From the NCBI GenBank assembly GCA_027063745.1, contig JAMORG010000056.1, positions 1 to 37,604 on the forward strand: a DNA stretch of 37,604 nucleotides, read 5' to 3'. Below the pieces are notes generated by a model. It made no database searches, had not been told where the DNA came from, and saw only the letters and a program-made list of their open reading frames with translations. The translations under genes were made by a program, and so were the position numbers. The stretch comes from Sulfurimonas sp. (GTDB taxonomy: Bacteria; Campylobacterota; Campylobacteria; Campylobacterales; Sulfurimonadaceae). Numbering within the stretch: position 1 is the first letter of the stretch; the number at the start of each line of letters is the position of its first letter. Positions 9,169 through 17,675 of this stretch are shown here, in pieces.

Positions 9169-10170
9169 CTATTTTGAGATGTGTAGAGCCATGTCAAGCA
9201 GACGCATAGAGTATCCCCACTCATTGTCATACCATGCCATAACCTTAACCATATCACCACCGATAACCTGCGTGAGATCCTCTGCTACGATTGAACTGTA
9301 CTCACACCCTACAAAGTCCTGAGATACTCTCATCTCTTTATCAACTAACAAAAGACCTTTAAGGTGACCCTCTGCAGCTTCGTTAAATACTGCATTTACT
9401 TCTTCTTTTGTTGTTCCTTTTTTCACTACAACATTCAAGTCAACCATAGAGACATCCGGTGTAGGAACACGAACAGACTGACCGTGAAGTTTTCCTTCAA
9501 GTTGTGGAAGAACAAGGCTGATAGCTTTTGCAGCACCTGTTGTTGTTGGAATCATATTGATAGCACCTGCACGAGCACGGCGCTTGTCTTTATTATGTTT
9601 TACATCAAGAATATTTTGATCATTTGTATATGAGTGAATAGTTGTCATGAGACCTTTCTCAATACCAAATGCATCATCAAGTACACGAGCTACAGGACCT
9701 AAACAGTTCGTAGTACATGAAGCATTTGATACGATTCTTTGACCATCATATTTGTCTTCATTTACACCCATTACAAATGTTGGAGTGATTTTGTCTTTTG
9801 CAGGAGCTGAGAAAAGTACTTTTTCTACACCTTTGTCAATATGTACCTGAGCAGACTCTTGTGTCAAGAAAACACCTGTACACTCCAAAACCATCTCTGC
9901 ACCACAATCCGCAAAACCAAGATTTTTTGGATCTCTGTCAGAAAATACTCTGATTTTATTTCCGTCTATGCTGATGTAGTTCTCATCAACCTGCTCAACT
10001 TCACTGTCAAATGTTCCATGAACAGAATCATTTTTAAGAAGATAAAGCATCATATCCATACTTGCCATATCATTGATAGCAACTATCTCTACATCATCTC
10101 TCTTTGCTGCTATGCGAGCAACACAACGACCGATTCTACCAAACCCGTTAATTGCAATTTTGAGTGCCAT
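9169..10170 (-). CDS. gap: Glyceraldehyde-3-phosphate dehydrogenase, NAD-type
   Basis: Oxidises and phosphorylates glyceraldehyde-3-phosphate, or the reverse. It has 333 aa, with the Rossmann motif NGFGRIGR (8-15), D34 after beta-2 (AIND), which favours NAD over NADP, catalytic C152 in SNASCTTNC and H179 in TTIHSYT. It is the first gene of gap-pgk-tpiA-fabI. The ATG is preceded by GGATATAGA. The intergenic region with nadD (61 bases) must hold divergent promoters. On the minus strand the best -10 is TAAAAT near 10195-10200, which is weak evidence. Confidence 0.97.
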   Translation of the reverse strand: MALKIAINGFGRIGRCVARIAAKRDDVEIVAINDMASMDMMLYLLKNDSVHGTFDSEVEQVDENYISIDGNKIRVFSDRDPKNLGFADCGAEMVLECTGVFLTQESAQVHIDKGVEKVLFSAPAKDKITPTFVMGVNEDKYDGQRIVSNASCTTNCLGPVARVLDDAFGIEKGLMTTIHSYTNDQNILDVKHNKDKRRARAGAINMIPTTTGAAKAISLVLPQLEGKLHGQSVRVPTPDVSMVDLNVVVKKGTTKEEVNAVFNEAAEGHLKGLLLVDKEMRVSQDFVGCEYSSIVAEDLTQVIGGDMVKVMAWYDNEWGYSMRLLDMALHISK

Positions 10171-10216
10171 TCTATATCCTAATAGTAAAAATTGGCTTAT
10201 TTTATCGAAAATTAGT

Positions 10217-10222
10217 TATAAT
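10217..10222 (+). promoter_or_regulatory. -10 box of nadD-rsfS, near-leaderless
   Basis: TATAAT with T-rich upstream sequence. Nine bases separate it from the nadD ATG, so the predicted 5' leader is only about 2-3 bases and no ribosome site is present. Confidence 0.55.
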
Positions 10223-10231
10223 TCGCATTAA

Positions 10232-10780
10232 ATGAAAAGCATAGCACTTTACGGAGGCTCATTTGATCCTCCTCATATCGGTCATAAGGCAGTTGTAGAA
10301 GCTTTAGAGAAGTTGGATTTTATCGATAAAATCATTATAATGCCAACTTTTTTGAATCCGTTTAAGGATTCATCTACTGCTCCGTCTTCCTTACGACTAA
10401 AATGGCTTCAAGAGATATTTTCAGATAATGAAAAACTTGAAGTAAGTGCTTTTGAAGTCACGCAGGCAAAAAAGATACCGACCATTGAGACGGTAAAGAT
10501 GCTCAAAAAGAAGTACGAAAAAATCTATGTCGTTATTGGTGCGGACAATCTACAGAGTTTAAAAAAATGGTACAAATTCAATGAGCTTAAAAAGCTTGTT
10601 ACTTTTATAGTGGCAACTCGAGATGCCATTGAAATACCTGATGATTTTTTAAAACTTTATGTAGATGTAGATGTATCGTCAACTGCTTTGCGTGAGCATA
10701 TGGACATTTCAAAACTACCAAAACAATGTGCTGATGAAATAGCACAATACTATAAGGAACACAATGCAAAACAGAATTGA
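10232..10780 (+). CDS. nadD: Nicotinate-nucleotide adenylyltransferase
   Basis: Adenylates nicotinate mononucleotide to deamido-NAD in NAD synthesis. It has 182 aa. The nucleotidyltransferase motif YGGSFDPPHIGHK (8-20) contains the HxGH-type ATP site. The C-terminal SSTALRE (about 150-156) corresponds to the ISSTxIR motif, with Ala-Leu in place of the usual residues. The start cannot lie further downstream because the catalytic motif begins at residue 8. nadD overlaps rsfS by 17 bases, a pairing common across bacteria. Confidence 0.94.
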   Translation: MKSIALYGGSFDPPHIGHKAVVEALEKLDFIDKIIIMPTFLNPFKDSSTAPSSLRLKWLQEIFSDNEKLEVSAFEVTQAKKIPTIETVKMLKKKYEKIYVVIGADNLQSLKKWYKFNELKKLVTFIVATRDAIEIPDDFLKLYVDVDVSSTALREHMDISKLPKQCADEIAQYYKEHNAKQN

Positions 10781-11084
10781 AAACATTACAAAGATACTAG
10801 ACAAGCATAAAGCAGAAGCGATTGAGGCATTTGATCTGCGTGAGAAGAACTACTTCGTAGATTATGCCATCATCGCTTCATCACTCGGACAGAAACATAC
10901 TCTGGCACTTTTAGACCATCTCAAAAAAGAGCTCAAACCCCAGGAGTCTTTTAACAATGTAGATGAGAGCGGTGATTGGGTTGTTATTGACCTTGGTGAT
11001 ATTCTCATACATATTATGACTCCAGAATATAGAGTCAAATACGATATGGAAGCCTTTTTAAGCGAACTGGGACGTGCAGAGTAG
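10764..11084 (+). CDS. rsfS: Ribosome silencing factor RsfS
   Basis: A 106-aa member of the RsfS/YbeB/Iojap family, which binds ribosomal protein L14 and blocks subunit joining when nutrients are scarce. Characteristic parts are AIEAFDLREKNYFVDYAIIAS, the Trp-containing WVVIDLGDILIHIM, and the C-terminal YDMEAFL helix. The start lies 17 bases inside nadD, so translation is probably coupled. It converges on the transglycosylase gene with only two bases between stop codons and no evident terminator. Confidence 0.93.
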   Translation: MQNRIENITKILDKHKAEAIEAFDLREKNYFVDYAIIASSLGQKHTLALLDHLKKELKPQESFNNVDESGDWVVIDLGDILIHIMTPEYRVKYDMEAFLSELGRAE

Positions 11085-11086
11085 CC

Positions 11087-12550
11087 TTACTCTTGTACTT
11101 CCTTCGTTACATTGCTATCTACTTTCTCTTTATCTATTACTTTTTCAACCTCGTCCTCTTTTTCACTCTTATCTAAGATGTCTTTATAGTTGTAAATTGC
11201 TTCTACATATTTTACCGGTTCACTACCACGTGCATAGCCATATTTCAAAGTTCTATAGTACCGTTTTTGTGAAAGCAGCGGTAATACAATTTTAAGATCT
11301 CTCCATGAATTTGGATTGAGCCCCAGTTTTATTGCCAACTTTTGTGCATCATGAATATGTCCCATACCAATGTTATAAGCAGCAAGTGCGAACTTGAGTC
11401 TATCTTCACCCTCAAGCTCTTTTGGAACAAATTTTATCATCTGTTTTAAGTGACGTGTTCCTCCAATGATACTCTGCTTTGGATCGAGTCTGTTCTTAAC
11501 ACCTAGAATTTTTGCTGTCTTTTTTGTAAGCATCATAAGTCCACGTACCCCTGTAAAACTTTTTGCCTTAGGGTTCCAGTGAGATTCTTGATATGAGAGT
11601 GATGCTAAAAGTGTCCAAGGTATATCAAATCTCTCTGCAGCCTCTTGAAAATATTTTTTATACTTTGGCAGTCGTGATTTTATACGTTTGTAAAACATTT
11701 TTGTATTGTAGTAGTCAAAAAAGAGTACATACGAATAGTAGTGATCTTTAAGCTGAGTCATTTTTCCTTTTTGATTAAAATCATTAAGCCATGTGTACAT
11801 ATCGGCTTCTAACTCTTTTGCATCTTTTGGCAGCAACCATGCAAGCTGCTCACGCCCGCTGATAGAAAAGGCCAAAGAGATCTCTGGAAAAAACTTTAGA
11901 TTTAAAGCATATATATTTGAATCTGCCACAGTACAGTCAATCTCATGCTTGGCAACCATCTCTAAAAGTTCTTCTGTAGAGTATTCAGATGTTGTGGTAA
12001 AGTTGATGTCAAAACCATCATTTTTCAGTTTTTGCAGGTTCTCACTGTAACTTGTATCTTCTCCGACCATAATAGAGAGCCCTTCTAGGTCTTCGACATC
12101 ACGAGGAAATTTTGAAGAACCCAGCATTCCTCTGTTACATATGACCTGTTCTTGGACCTCAAAATATGATGGCCCGAAATGATACTTCTTTTGTCTTGAA
12201 GGAGTTTTTGCCAAAGCAGCCGAAGTGATATGAATCTCTTTATTTTTACTTAGCTGCAAAGCCTCTTTTACAGTATGTGCAGGAGTGATCTTTAGAGCAA
12301 CTCCCAGATGATCTGCATAGGCTTTTAAGAGGTCATACTCAAAACCCTGTGGCCCTTCTGTGCCGATATAGTATGTTGATGGGGCATTGAGCAGGACTAC
12401 ATGCAGTTCTTTGTTCTTTTTGATTTTTTCCAGCAATGTAGGTTGTTTAATGCGGTTAGATGGGTTGTATGCACTGTGACTAAACCAGCCAAAGAGGAAA
12501 AAAGAGAGTGCAAAAGCAAAAGATATAACAACTAAGGGTACTTTATTCAT
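11087..12550 (-). CDS. mltF: MltF-like membrane-bound lytic murein transglycosylase
   Basis: A 487-aa periplasmic enzyme with an N-terminal membrane anchor or uncleaved signal (5-22). A solute-binding-protein family 3 domain (about 45-275, with [21 protein letters not shown]) is followed by a C-terminal SLT transglycosylase domain (about 300-455). The catalytic Glu is E322 in [20 protein letters not shown] and TRHLKQM are the usual SLT motifs. It cleaves peptidoglycan to 1,6-anhydromuropeptides. The binding domain may sense muropeptides, by analogy with E. coli MltF. It ends in a charged Lys/Glu/Val tail. It follows the histidine kinase gene by 23 bases and has no good ribosome site, so it may be expressed by read-through. 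Confidence 0.9.
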   Translation of the reverse strand: MNKVPLVVISFAFALSFFLFGWFSHSAYNPSNRIKQPTLLEKIKKNKELHVVLLNAPSTYYIGTEGPQGFEYDLLKAYADHLGVALKITPAHTVKEALQLSKNKEIHITSAALAKTPSRQKKYHFGPSYFEVQEQVICNRGMLGSSKFPRDVEDLEGLSIMVGEDTSYSENLQKLKNDGFDINFTTTSEYSTEELLEMVAKHEIDCTVADSNIYALNLKFFPEISLAFSISGREQLAWLLPKDAKELEADMYTWLNDFNQKGKMTQLKDHYYSYVLFFDYYNTKMFYKRIKSRLPKYKKYFQEAAERFDIPWTLLASLSYQESHWNPKAKSFTGVRGLMMLTKKTAKILGVKNRLDPKQSIIGGTRHLKQMIKFVPKELEGEDRLKFALAAYNIGMGHIHDAQKLAIKLGLNPNSWRDLKIVLPLLSQKRYYRTLKYGYARGSEPVKYVEAIYNYKDILDKSEKEDEVEKVIDKEKVDSNVTKEVQE

Positions 12551-12573
12551 TACTATAGTTTACATATTTAAAC

Positions 12574-13851
12574 TTATGCAAAAATAAAGCGATTTACTCC
12601 ATTTTCATACTCATGTGCCAGTACCTGTCCATGTGCCTTTAAGATAGAATCTACAAGATACAGACCTAAACCAAAACTGTTTTTAGAAGGGTTGTCTTTT
12701 GTAAAAGGCTCTATATAGTACTGAAGCGGGTGCTTCAGACACTCCCCTTTACTCTCAAAGCAGAGCTCACCATTTTCATTGACACAGATAGTTATCTTAT
12801 GATCACTTGAGTACTTCATTGCATTGTCTATCATATTTTTGATGGCCGTTGTATAGAGTCTGTAGTTTGCATGTATCTTTTTGTCTGCCGGCACATCAAC
12901 GATAACATCTTTTTTATCTACCATAGCCATATCAACTGCACCATCAATGATATCAATAAGTCTGTACTCAGCAAAATCTTTTTTATCATCAAGACTTGTC
13001 ACTTCTTCAATGAGCGCAAACTCATTCACAAGAGTCTCAAGTCTTTTAAAAATAGATGTAAATCGGTCTCGCTGTTTTGGAGACTCCAACATCTGTGTTG
13101 CAATAGTGCCTTTGGCAATAGGTGTCTTTAGCTCATGCATTAAATTACGCAAAAAAAGTGTGCGTGAGCTTAGGACATTGTTAATTCTTTCTCTGGCATG
13201 CTCAAGCCCGTTGGATATAGCGCCTATCTCATCTTCACTTTTTGTCTTAAAAGAGACTTCCATATCTCCTTCACCATAACGTTCTATTTTTTTACGCAAG
13301 CGAATCAGAGGGCGTAATTTTTGCAGTACCAACACAAAAGAGAGACTGATTATGGCAAAAACCATTGCAAATGTGTAGAGTATATTGATATAGCTGTAAG
13401 GTTTGAGTTCATTGTCTTTTATAAGGATTTTACCATTTGGTGTCTCGATCATAAAGTATATCTTGCCCTTATACTGCACCATAATGGCACGCAGATTTGA
13501 GACTGTGTTTTTGGTGTACATTCCTTTTTCGCTGATAAGCAAAGAGGTATTAAAGCTTTTAAAGCCTTTTTGTTTTAATACCTTGCCTTTAGTTAAAATC
13601 TGCTCACGCAGCTTCTCATCTTTAATAAGTTCAAGATTATACACTGCAAGATTTGCCTCAAGCATAATCTCAGAGCTTTGACGCTGCTGATGTTCACGAT
13701 AGATTTGGGTAATAACGGTGTATTTTGTAAAGATATGATTAATATATTGTTCTTTATTGAGCTTGTAAAACTCCCAAAAAACAGCACTCACACTAACAAG
13801 AGAGACTGTTAGTGCAAAGAGTACTGTTATTAAAACGGCATGACGTTTCAT
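12574..13851 (-). CDS. ArsS-family sensor histidine kinase
   Basis: A 425-aa membrane kinase. It has TM1 (about 6-27), a ~125-residue periplasmic sensor, TM2 (154-177), HAMP (about 178-230) and a dimerisation/phosphoacceptor domain with H239 in MHELKTPIAKG. The ATPase domain has the N box NMIDNAMKYSS and a glycine box FGLGLYLVDS. The HELKTPIxKG block is characteristic of campylobacterial ArsS (H. pylori acid response) and CprS (C. jejuni). The signal in this organism is unknown. The gene starts 6 bases after the response regulator stop. Its catalytic domain is short, with a compact end after the G box. Confidence 0.88.
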   Translation of the reverse strand: MKRHAVLITVLFALTVSLVSVSAVFWEFYKLNKEQYINHIFTKYTVITQIYREHQQRQSSEIMLEANLAVYNLELIKDEKLREQILTKGKVLKQKGFKSFNTSLLISEKGMYTKNTVSNLRAIMVQYKGKIYFMIETPNGKILIKDNELKPYSYINILYTFAMVFAIISLSFVLVLQKLRPLIRLRKKIERYGEGDMEVSFKTKSEDEIGAISNGLEHARERINNVLSSRTLFLRNLMHELKTPIAKGTIATQMLESPKQRDRFTSIFKRLETLVNEFALIEEVTSLDDKKDFAEYRLIDIIDGAVDMAMVDKKDVIVDVPADKKIHANYRLYTTAIKNMIDNAMKYSSDHKITICVNENGELCFESKGECLKHPLQYYIEPFTKDNPSKNSFGLGLYLVDSILKAHGQVLAHEYENGVNRFIFA

Positions 13852-13857
13852 AGAAGC

Positions 13858-14520
13858 TTATTTGAGAAGTTTATAGCCAACACCGCGTACTGACTCAATA
13901 AGTGACTTGTCTCCAAGTTTGTTTCTGATTCTTCCAACCATAACATCGATGCTCTTGTTTGAAGAGTCTTCATTGATGGCATTTACATTATGGATAAGAT
14001 CTTCACGTGAGACAACAAGCCCCTGTTTACTTATCATGTATGAAAGAATCCCAAACTCTGCATTTGTCAGGTCGATATTGCGCCCTTTATATGTGATGGT
14101 CATTGTTGACTTGTCACATTTGAAGTCACTTTTATTCTCCTCTTTTGCAGAGGTTTTTGCCTCATAACGGCGAAGTACTGAGTGTATGCGAGCTTCAAGC
14201 TCACGCGGATCATATGGTTTAGGAAGGTAGTCATCTGCTCCGAGCTCAAGTGCTTTTATCTTGTCTGTGACATCTGAGCGCGCACTTGAGATGATGATGG
14301 GAATATCTTGACGCTCACGTATCGCTTCACAAACTTCTAGTCCATCCATTCCCGGAAGAGTAAGATCTAAAATGACCAGATCAAAAGGTTCAAGCTTTAA
14401 GATACTTACTGCCTTAAAAGGGTCATCTTCGGTAATCACTTTAAAATCAAACTGTTCTAAATACTCTGTTAAAATCTCAGCAAGTTCTAAATCATCTTCA
14501 ATCATTAATATTTTTTTCAT
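13858..14520 (-). CDS. OmpR-family response regulator, partner of the downstream kinase
   Basis: A 220-aa two-domain regulator. The receiver domain has the acidic pair D9/D10, phosphorylation site D52 (LVILDLTLPGMDG), Ser/Thr ISS and K101 (LPKPYDPRE). A winged-helix DNA-binding domain follows (about 130-218: LTNAEFGILSYMISKQGLVVSR... VRGVGYKLL). I chose the ATG at 14520 because the AAGGG ribosome site directly abuts the upstream in-frame ATG at 14526 but lies 6 bases before this one. It resembles H. pylori ArsR/C. jejuni CprR. It precedes the kinase by 6 bases and follows feoB by about 47, so it may share the feo transcript. Confidence 0.88.
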   Translation of the reverse strand: MKKILMIEDDLELAEILTEYLEQFDFKVITEDDPFKAVSILKLEPFDLVILDLTLPGMDGLEVCEAIRERQDIPIIISSARSDVTDKIKALELGADDYLPKPYDPRELEARIHSVLRRYEAKTSAKEENKSDFKCDKSTMTITYKGRNIDLTNAEFGILSYMISKQGLVVSREDLIHNVNAINEDSSNKSIDVMVGRIRNKLGDKSLIESVRGVGYKLLK

Positions 14521-14567
14521 TTTCATCCCTTCATGCTCAATTTTAACAAATATGCACTAATAAAGAG

Positions 14568-16724
14568 TTAACCTCCAACAAGAACACGTGTCACATTGTA
14601 GGCAATAAATGCTAACACATATGCAACTACAGAAGTAAAGATGAAAAGATAAAATGCATACTTCCAACTACCGGCCTCTTTTGCAAATACCGTTGTCGCC
14701 GCAAGACATGGCAGATAAACCATCACAACAACAATAAATGATACTGCTGATGCAAAAGGAATATGCTTGCGGATATTTTCTGCTAAAGAGTGTGATGTCT
14801 CATCAACATCCCCACCCATTGAGTAGAGTACTCCGAGTGTTGAGACAACAACCTCTTTTGCTGCCAGACCTGCCTGTAGGGCAACATTCATCTTCCAGTC
14901 AAATCCAAGCGGCTCAAAAAGCGGCTCTGTGAGTTTTCCGATACGTCCAAGATAACTCTGCTCTAACTGCATTTCAGCCAATTTATTCTCATACTCTCTC
15001 TTTTGCTCAGATGTAGCTGCCTGTTCAATTTTTACACTGTACTCCTGATCTAAAAGTTCATTATGAGGATAATTACTTAAAAACCATATCAGCATTGCTG
15101 CACCGGCGATAAAAGTACCCGCTTTTTTAAGATACATAATAGTCTGCGTGAGCACTGTATGCCAAATAAGTTTAAATGACGGCAGTCTATACTTTGGCAT
15201 CTCCATAACAAAAGGCTCATCTACTCCCTTAAAGGCAGTCATTTTTAAAACTTTTGCAGCGATAAGCCCTAAAATAGCTCCACTTACATAGATGATAAAG
15301 AGAACTGTTCCTGCCATATCTTGCCCAAAAAAGGCACCGGCAAAAAGAACATATACAGGAAGACGTGCACCACAGGACATAAAACCAATAATAAAAAGTG
15401 TCAAAAGTCTGTCTCTGTCATTTTTGAGTATTCTTGCACTCATATAAGCAGGTATAGAACAACCAAAACCGGTGACCAAAGGAATAAAGCTCTGCCCGTG
15501 CAGACCGAACTTATGGAAAAATCCATCAAGTAAAAAAGCAACACGGCTCATATACCCCGTTGTTTCCAACAGGGCAATACCGATAAATAAAATAATAATA
15601 TTTGGAGTAAAAAGCACAACTGCGCCAACCCCGCCAATAATACCGTCAACTACCAAAGAGCGTATATCATCATTGGAAATTGTAGGGGCAATAGTCTCAC
15701 CCAACCAGCCAAAAAAGCCATCGATCCACTCCATTGGAATATTACCAAGGGTAAATGTCAGCTGAAAAAGTCCCCACATAAAGAACAAAAAGATAGGTAT
15801 TCCAAAAACAGGATGGATTAAGATAGCATCTATCTTCTCTGTCAAAGATTTTTTCTCTCGTCTCTCATCAGCTGTATATTTCACAACTTCTGCAACAATC
15901 CCTCTGTTAAAAGAGGCATACTCTTCAGCAAAAGCCTCTTTTATGTCGTCTGTATCATGATGCAATTCTATATGACGGGAAGCTTCTATCAAAATCGGCT
16001 GCAACTCTGTCCAGATTGGATCATCATGGAGTTTTTCATAAGTTTTTTTATTGTTTTTGAGTAAATTAATAGCTACGTTTCTATAGGAATTGACTGCCTT
16101 ATATTTATGTTTTTTCAAATAAGAGACGATTTTTTCTATCTCCTCTTCAACAGCCTCACTAAAGACGAGTTTTGGTTCTTGCTTTGGTTTTTCATAAACT
16201 TCTATAACAGTATCAATAAGCTCTTCTATTCCCATCTTTGTAGCAGCAGAGACTTTTACACAAGAAACACCTAAAAGCTCAGACATATACTTTTCATCTA
16301 TTAATATGCCCTCTTTCTCGGCTTCATCACTCATGTTAAGAGCGATGACAATTTTTTTACTCATTGTAAGGAGCTCTGAAGTGAGTTGAAGATTTTTTTC
16401 TATGTTGGTAGAATCTACAACATTGATAATGATGTCATAATCTTCTGCACACAGATACTCATGTGTTACTCTCTCTTCTATCGTATAATCTGTAAAAGCG
16501 TATGTTCCGGGCAAGTCAACTACTGTAAAGTGGTAATCTTTATAATCAAACAGCACTTCTGTCTTGTCAACTGTCACACCGGAAAAGTTACCGACATGCA
16601 AGTGAGCATTACTTATAGAGTTTATAAGCATACTCTTACCGACATTTGGCTGCCCAACCAACGCCACTTTTATATGTTTAGCCGTTACAGGACAAGCTTC
16701 AGGGTTAATGTTTTGCTGTTTCAT
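14568..16724 (-). CDS. feoB: Ferrous iron transporter FeoB
   Basis: A 718-aa inner-membrane Fe(II) importer. The cytosolic G domain has G1 GQPNVGKS (24-31), the switch region GNFSGVTVDKT, G3 DLPG (70-73) and G4 NMSD (130-133). A helical GDI-like region follows. The membrane part from about residue 305 holds the conserved Gate-type segments, including the GFGCSIPAYMSARIL and GAAMLIWFLS stretches, a cytoplasmic loop (about 565-605) and VPACLAAT-like VYLPCLAATTVFAKE near the C-terminus. Its ATG overlaps the feoA stop as ATGA, so translation is coupled. No FeoC is seen. It is probably Fur-repressed through the sites upstream of feoA. Confidence 0.96.
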   Translation of the reverse strand: MKQQNINPEACPVTAKHIKVALVGQPNVGKSMLINSISNAHLHVGNFSGVTVDKTEVLFDYKDYHFTVVDLPGTYAFTDYTIEERVTHEYLCAEDYDIIINVVDSTNIEKNLQLTSELLTMSKKIVIALNMSDEAEKEGILIDEKYMSELLGVSCVKVSAATKMGIEELIDTVIEVYEKPKQEPKLVFSEAVEEEIEKIVSYLKKHKYKAVNSYRNVAINLLKNNKKTYEKLHDDPIWTELQPILIEASRHIELHHDTDDIKEAFAEEYASFNRGIVAEVVKYTADERREKKSLTEKIDAILIHPVFGIPIFLFFMWGLFQLTFTLGNIPMEWIDGFFGWLGETIAPTISNDDIRSLVVDGIIGGVGAVVLFTPNIIILFIGIALLETTGYMSRVAFLLDGFFHKFGLHGQSFIPLVTGFGCSIPAYMSARILKNDRDRLLTLFIIGFMSCGARLPVYVLFAGAFFGQDMAGTVLFIIYVSGAILGLIAAKVLKMTAFKGVDEPFVMEMPKYRLPSFKLIWHTVLTQTIMYLKKAGTFIAGAAMLIWFLSNYPHNELLDQEYSVKIEQAATSEQKREYENKLAEMQLEQSYLGRIGKLTEPLFEPLGFDWKMNVALQAGLAAKEVVVSTLGVLYSMGGDVDETSHSLAENIRKHIPFASAVSFIVVVMVYLPCLAATTVFAKEAGSWKYAFYLFIFTSVVAYVLAFIAYNVTRVLVGG

Positions 16725-16945
16725 ATCTCTTCTACCTCTATCTGTTGTGCTTCTTCTGCTCTTAGTGCCAAGCGCATTTTACCTACTCTTACCTCTATGG
16801 TTTTTTTACGAGGTGCATGTTCTAGTACCTCTATAACCGCATCTTTCATAATGCCAAAAGAGATAAGCCGTTGCTTTAGTTCATAAGAAGCATTCAGTTT
16901 GATAACTTTTACCTTTTTGGATTTTTCTACTTCATATAGGGTCAT
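16721..16945 (-). CDS. feoA: Ferrous iron transport protein FeoA
   Basis: A 74-aa SH3-like small cytosolic protein that supports FeoB. It contains the family pattern of an N-terminal strand, KQRLISFGIMKDAVIEVLEHAP (mid-region) and a C-terminal RVGKMRLALRAEEAQQIEVE. The start ATG has AGAGAGA upstream. The 4-base overlap with feoB and the two Fur-box-like sequences 43-95 bases upstream mark this as the iron-regulated operon head. Confidence 0.93.
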   Translation of the reverse strand: MTLYEVEKSKKVKVIKLNASYELKQRLISFGIMKDAVIEVLEHAPRKKTIEVRVGKMRLALRAEEAQQIEVEEI

Positions 16946-16987
16946 AAATTTTCTCTCTTTTTATAAAATTTAATATATTTTAAGAAA

Positions 16988-17002
16988 TGATAATCTATAT
17001 CA
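16988..17002. promoter_or_regulatory. Fur-box-like site 1 upstream of feoA
   Basis: TGATAATCTATATCA is a 7-1-7 imperfect palindrome. The surrounding 19 bases match the E. coli Fur consensus GATAATGATAATCATTATC at 14 positions. It lies 43 bases upstream of the feoA start, overlapping where a -35 element would be expected, so iron-loaded Fur would block feoAB. Confidence 0.6.
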
Positions 17003-17024
17003 ACTTACAAAGGACTTAATAATT

Positions 17025-17120
17025 ATGATAATGTATATCGTTTTCAGTTTATCTATAAATTCTCTCTTACTATCTATCTGCTATAATAACGAAAAATTAG
17101 CCAAAGGGTCTTTTTTATGA
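17025..17120 (+). CDS. Possible 31-aa hydrophobic small protein overlapping the next gene
   Basis: ATG-to-TGA ORF of 31 codons plus stop. AAAGGA lies 10 bases before the start, and the stop overlaps the next gene's start as ATGA. The predicted peptide is hydrophobic at its N-terminus (MIMYIVFSLSINSLLLSICY) with a short charged tail, as in small membrane proteins. Against it: a good TATAAT box lies inside the ORF, at 17082-17087, and the downstream gene has its own ribosome site. Function unknown; it could be chance. Confidence 0.25.
   Translation: MIMYIVFSLSINSLLLSICYNNEKLAKGSFL
17026..17040. promoter_or_regulatory. Fur-box-like site 2
   Basis: TGATAATGTATATCG is nearly the same sequence as site 1 and also matches 14 of 19 Fur consensus positions. 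Its centre is 38 bases from that of site 1. It overlaps the start of a possible 31-codon ORF and lies 42 bases before the -10 box of the phosphatidyltransferase, so it could control genes on either side. Confidence 0.5.
17082..17087 (+). promoter_or_regulatory. -10 box of the CDP-alcohol phosphatidyltransferase gene
   Basis: GCTATAAT with T-rich sequence 5' to it, 30 bases before the ATG at 17117; the predicted leader contains AAAGGG 8 bases before the start. Confidence 0.5.
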
Positions 17121-17674
17121 AGTTTTTATGGACACCGTCTTCACACTTTAACTTAGCAAATCTCTTTACATTTGTAAATATCACAGCAGGTCTTCTTGCT
17201 ACATACTTTATAACACAAAATAACTTTACATTAGCAATTGTTTTAGCATGGATTGGAGGAGCAGCAGATATATTTGACGGTAAGATTGCCCGAAAATACA
17301 ATCTTTCAAACGAATTTGGTGTACAGCTTGACAGTTTTGCAGATTTTTTGAGTTTTGTGCTTGTGCCGGTCTTTTTAATTTTTCAGGCATCCTATGCACC
17401 GGCACTTCATGGCTTTGAGCTTGTTATGGCAGCCATTGTAAGTATTTACTATGTTATATCCGGACTGCGAAGACTTATACAGTTTAACATCAATGCAGAT
17501 GCAGGTGAAGTGGAGAACTACTTTACAGGTGTTCCAACACCTCTTGGAGCAATCCTTTTATGGCTTGTCTATCTCTTAAATGCCTATGATATTTTGCCGG
17601 CATATGGTGTTATGTTTGCAATGCTTCTTATCGGATGGAGTCTAAACTCCACCATAAAAGTAAAACACCCCTAA
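17117..17674 (+). CDS. CDP-alcohol phosphatidyltransferase, PssA-like
   Basis: A 185-aa inner-membrane enzyme with the full CDP-alcohol phosphotransferase signature between residues 51 and 76: D51-x2-D54-G55-x2-A58-R59-x8-G68-x3-D72-x3-D76. Four further membrane segments follow. The N-terminus FNLANLFTFVNITAGLLAT resembles CDP-diacylglycerol-serine phosphatidyltransferases (PNxLTLxNxxxGxxA) more than PgsA, but the family does not settle the alcohol from sequence alone. It is short compared with the ~240-aa PssA of related bacteria, which usually sits elsewhere, so a second CDP-alcohol transferase is possible. It faces doxX with one base between stop codons. Confidence 0.82.
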   Translation: MKFLWTPSSHFNLANLFTFVNITAGLLATYFITQNNFTLAIVLAWIGGAADIFDGKIARKYNLSNEFGVQLDSFADFLSFVLVPVFLIFQASYAPALHGFELVMAAIVSIYYVISGLRRLIQFNINADAGEVENYFTGVPTPLGAILLWLVYLLNAYDILPAYGVMFAMLLIGWSLNSTIKVKHP

Positions 17675-17675
17675 A

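Noticed and set aside
12551-12573. TATAGT as a private promoter of the mltF-like gene
   Set aside because: It lies one base from the ATG, so it could not produce an mRNA containing the start codon.
12881-13279. 132-codon ORF on the plus strand over the kinase gene
   Set aside because: Shadow of the kinase; low-complexity Ser-rich composition.
14521-14526. First of two ATGs for the response regulator
   Set aside because: The ribosome site touches it directly; the second ATG has proper spacing. The difference is only two residues.
16386-16886. 166-codon ORF on the plus strand over feoB/feoA
   Set aside because: Antisense of two well-recognised genes; no ribosome site and no recognisable domain.
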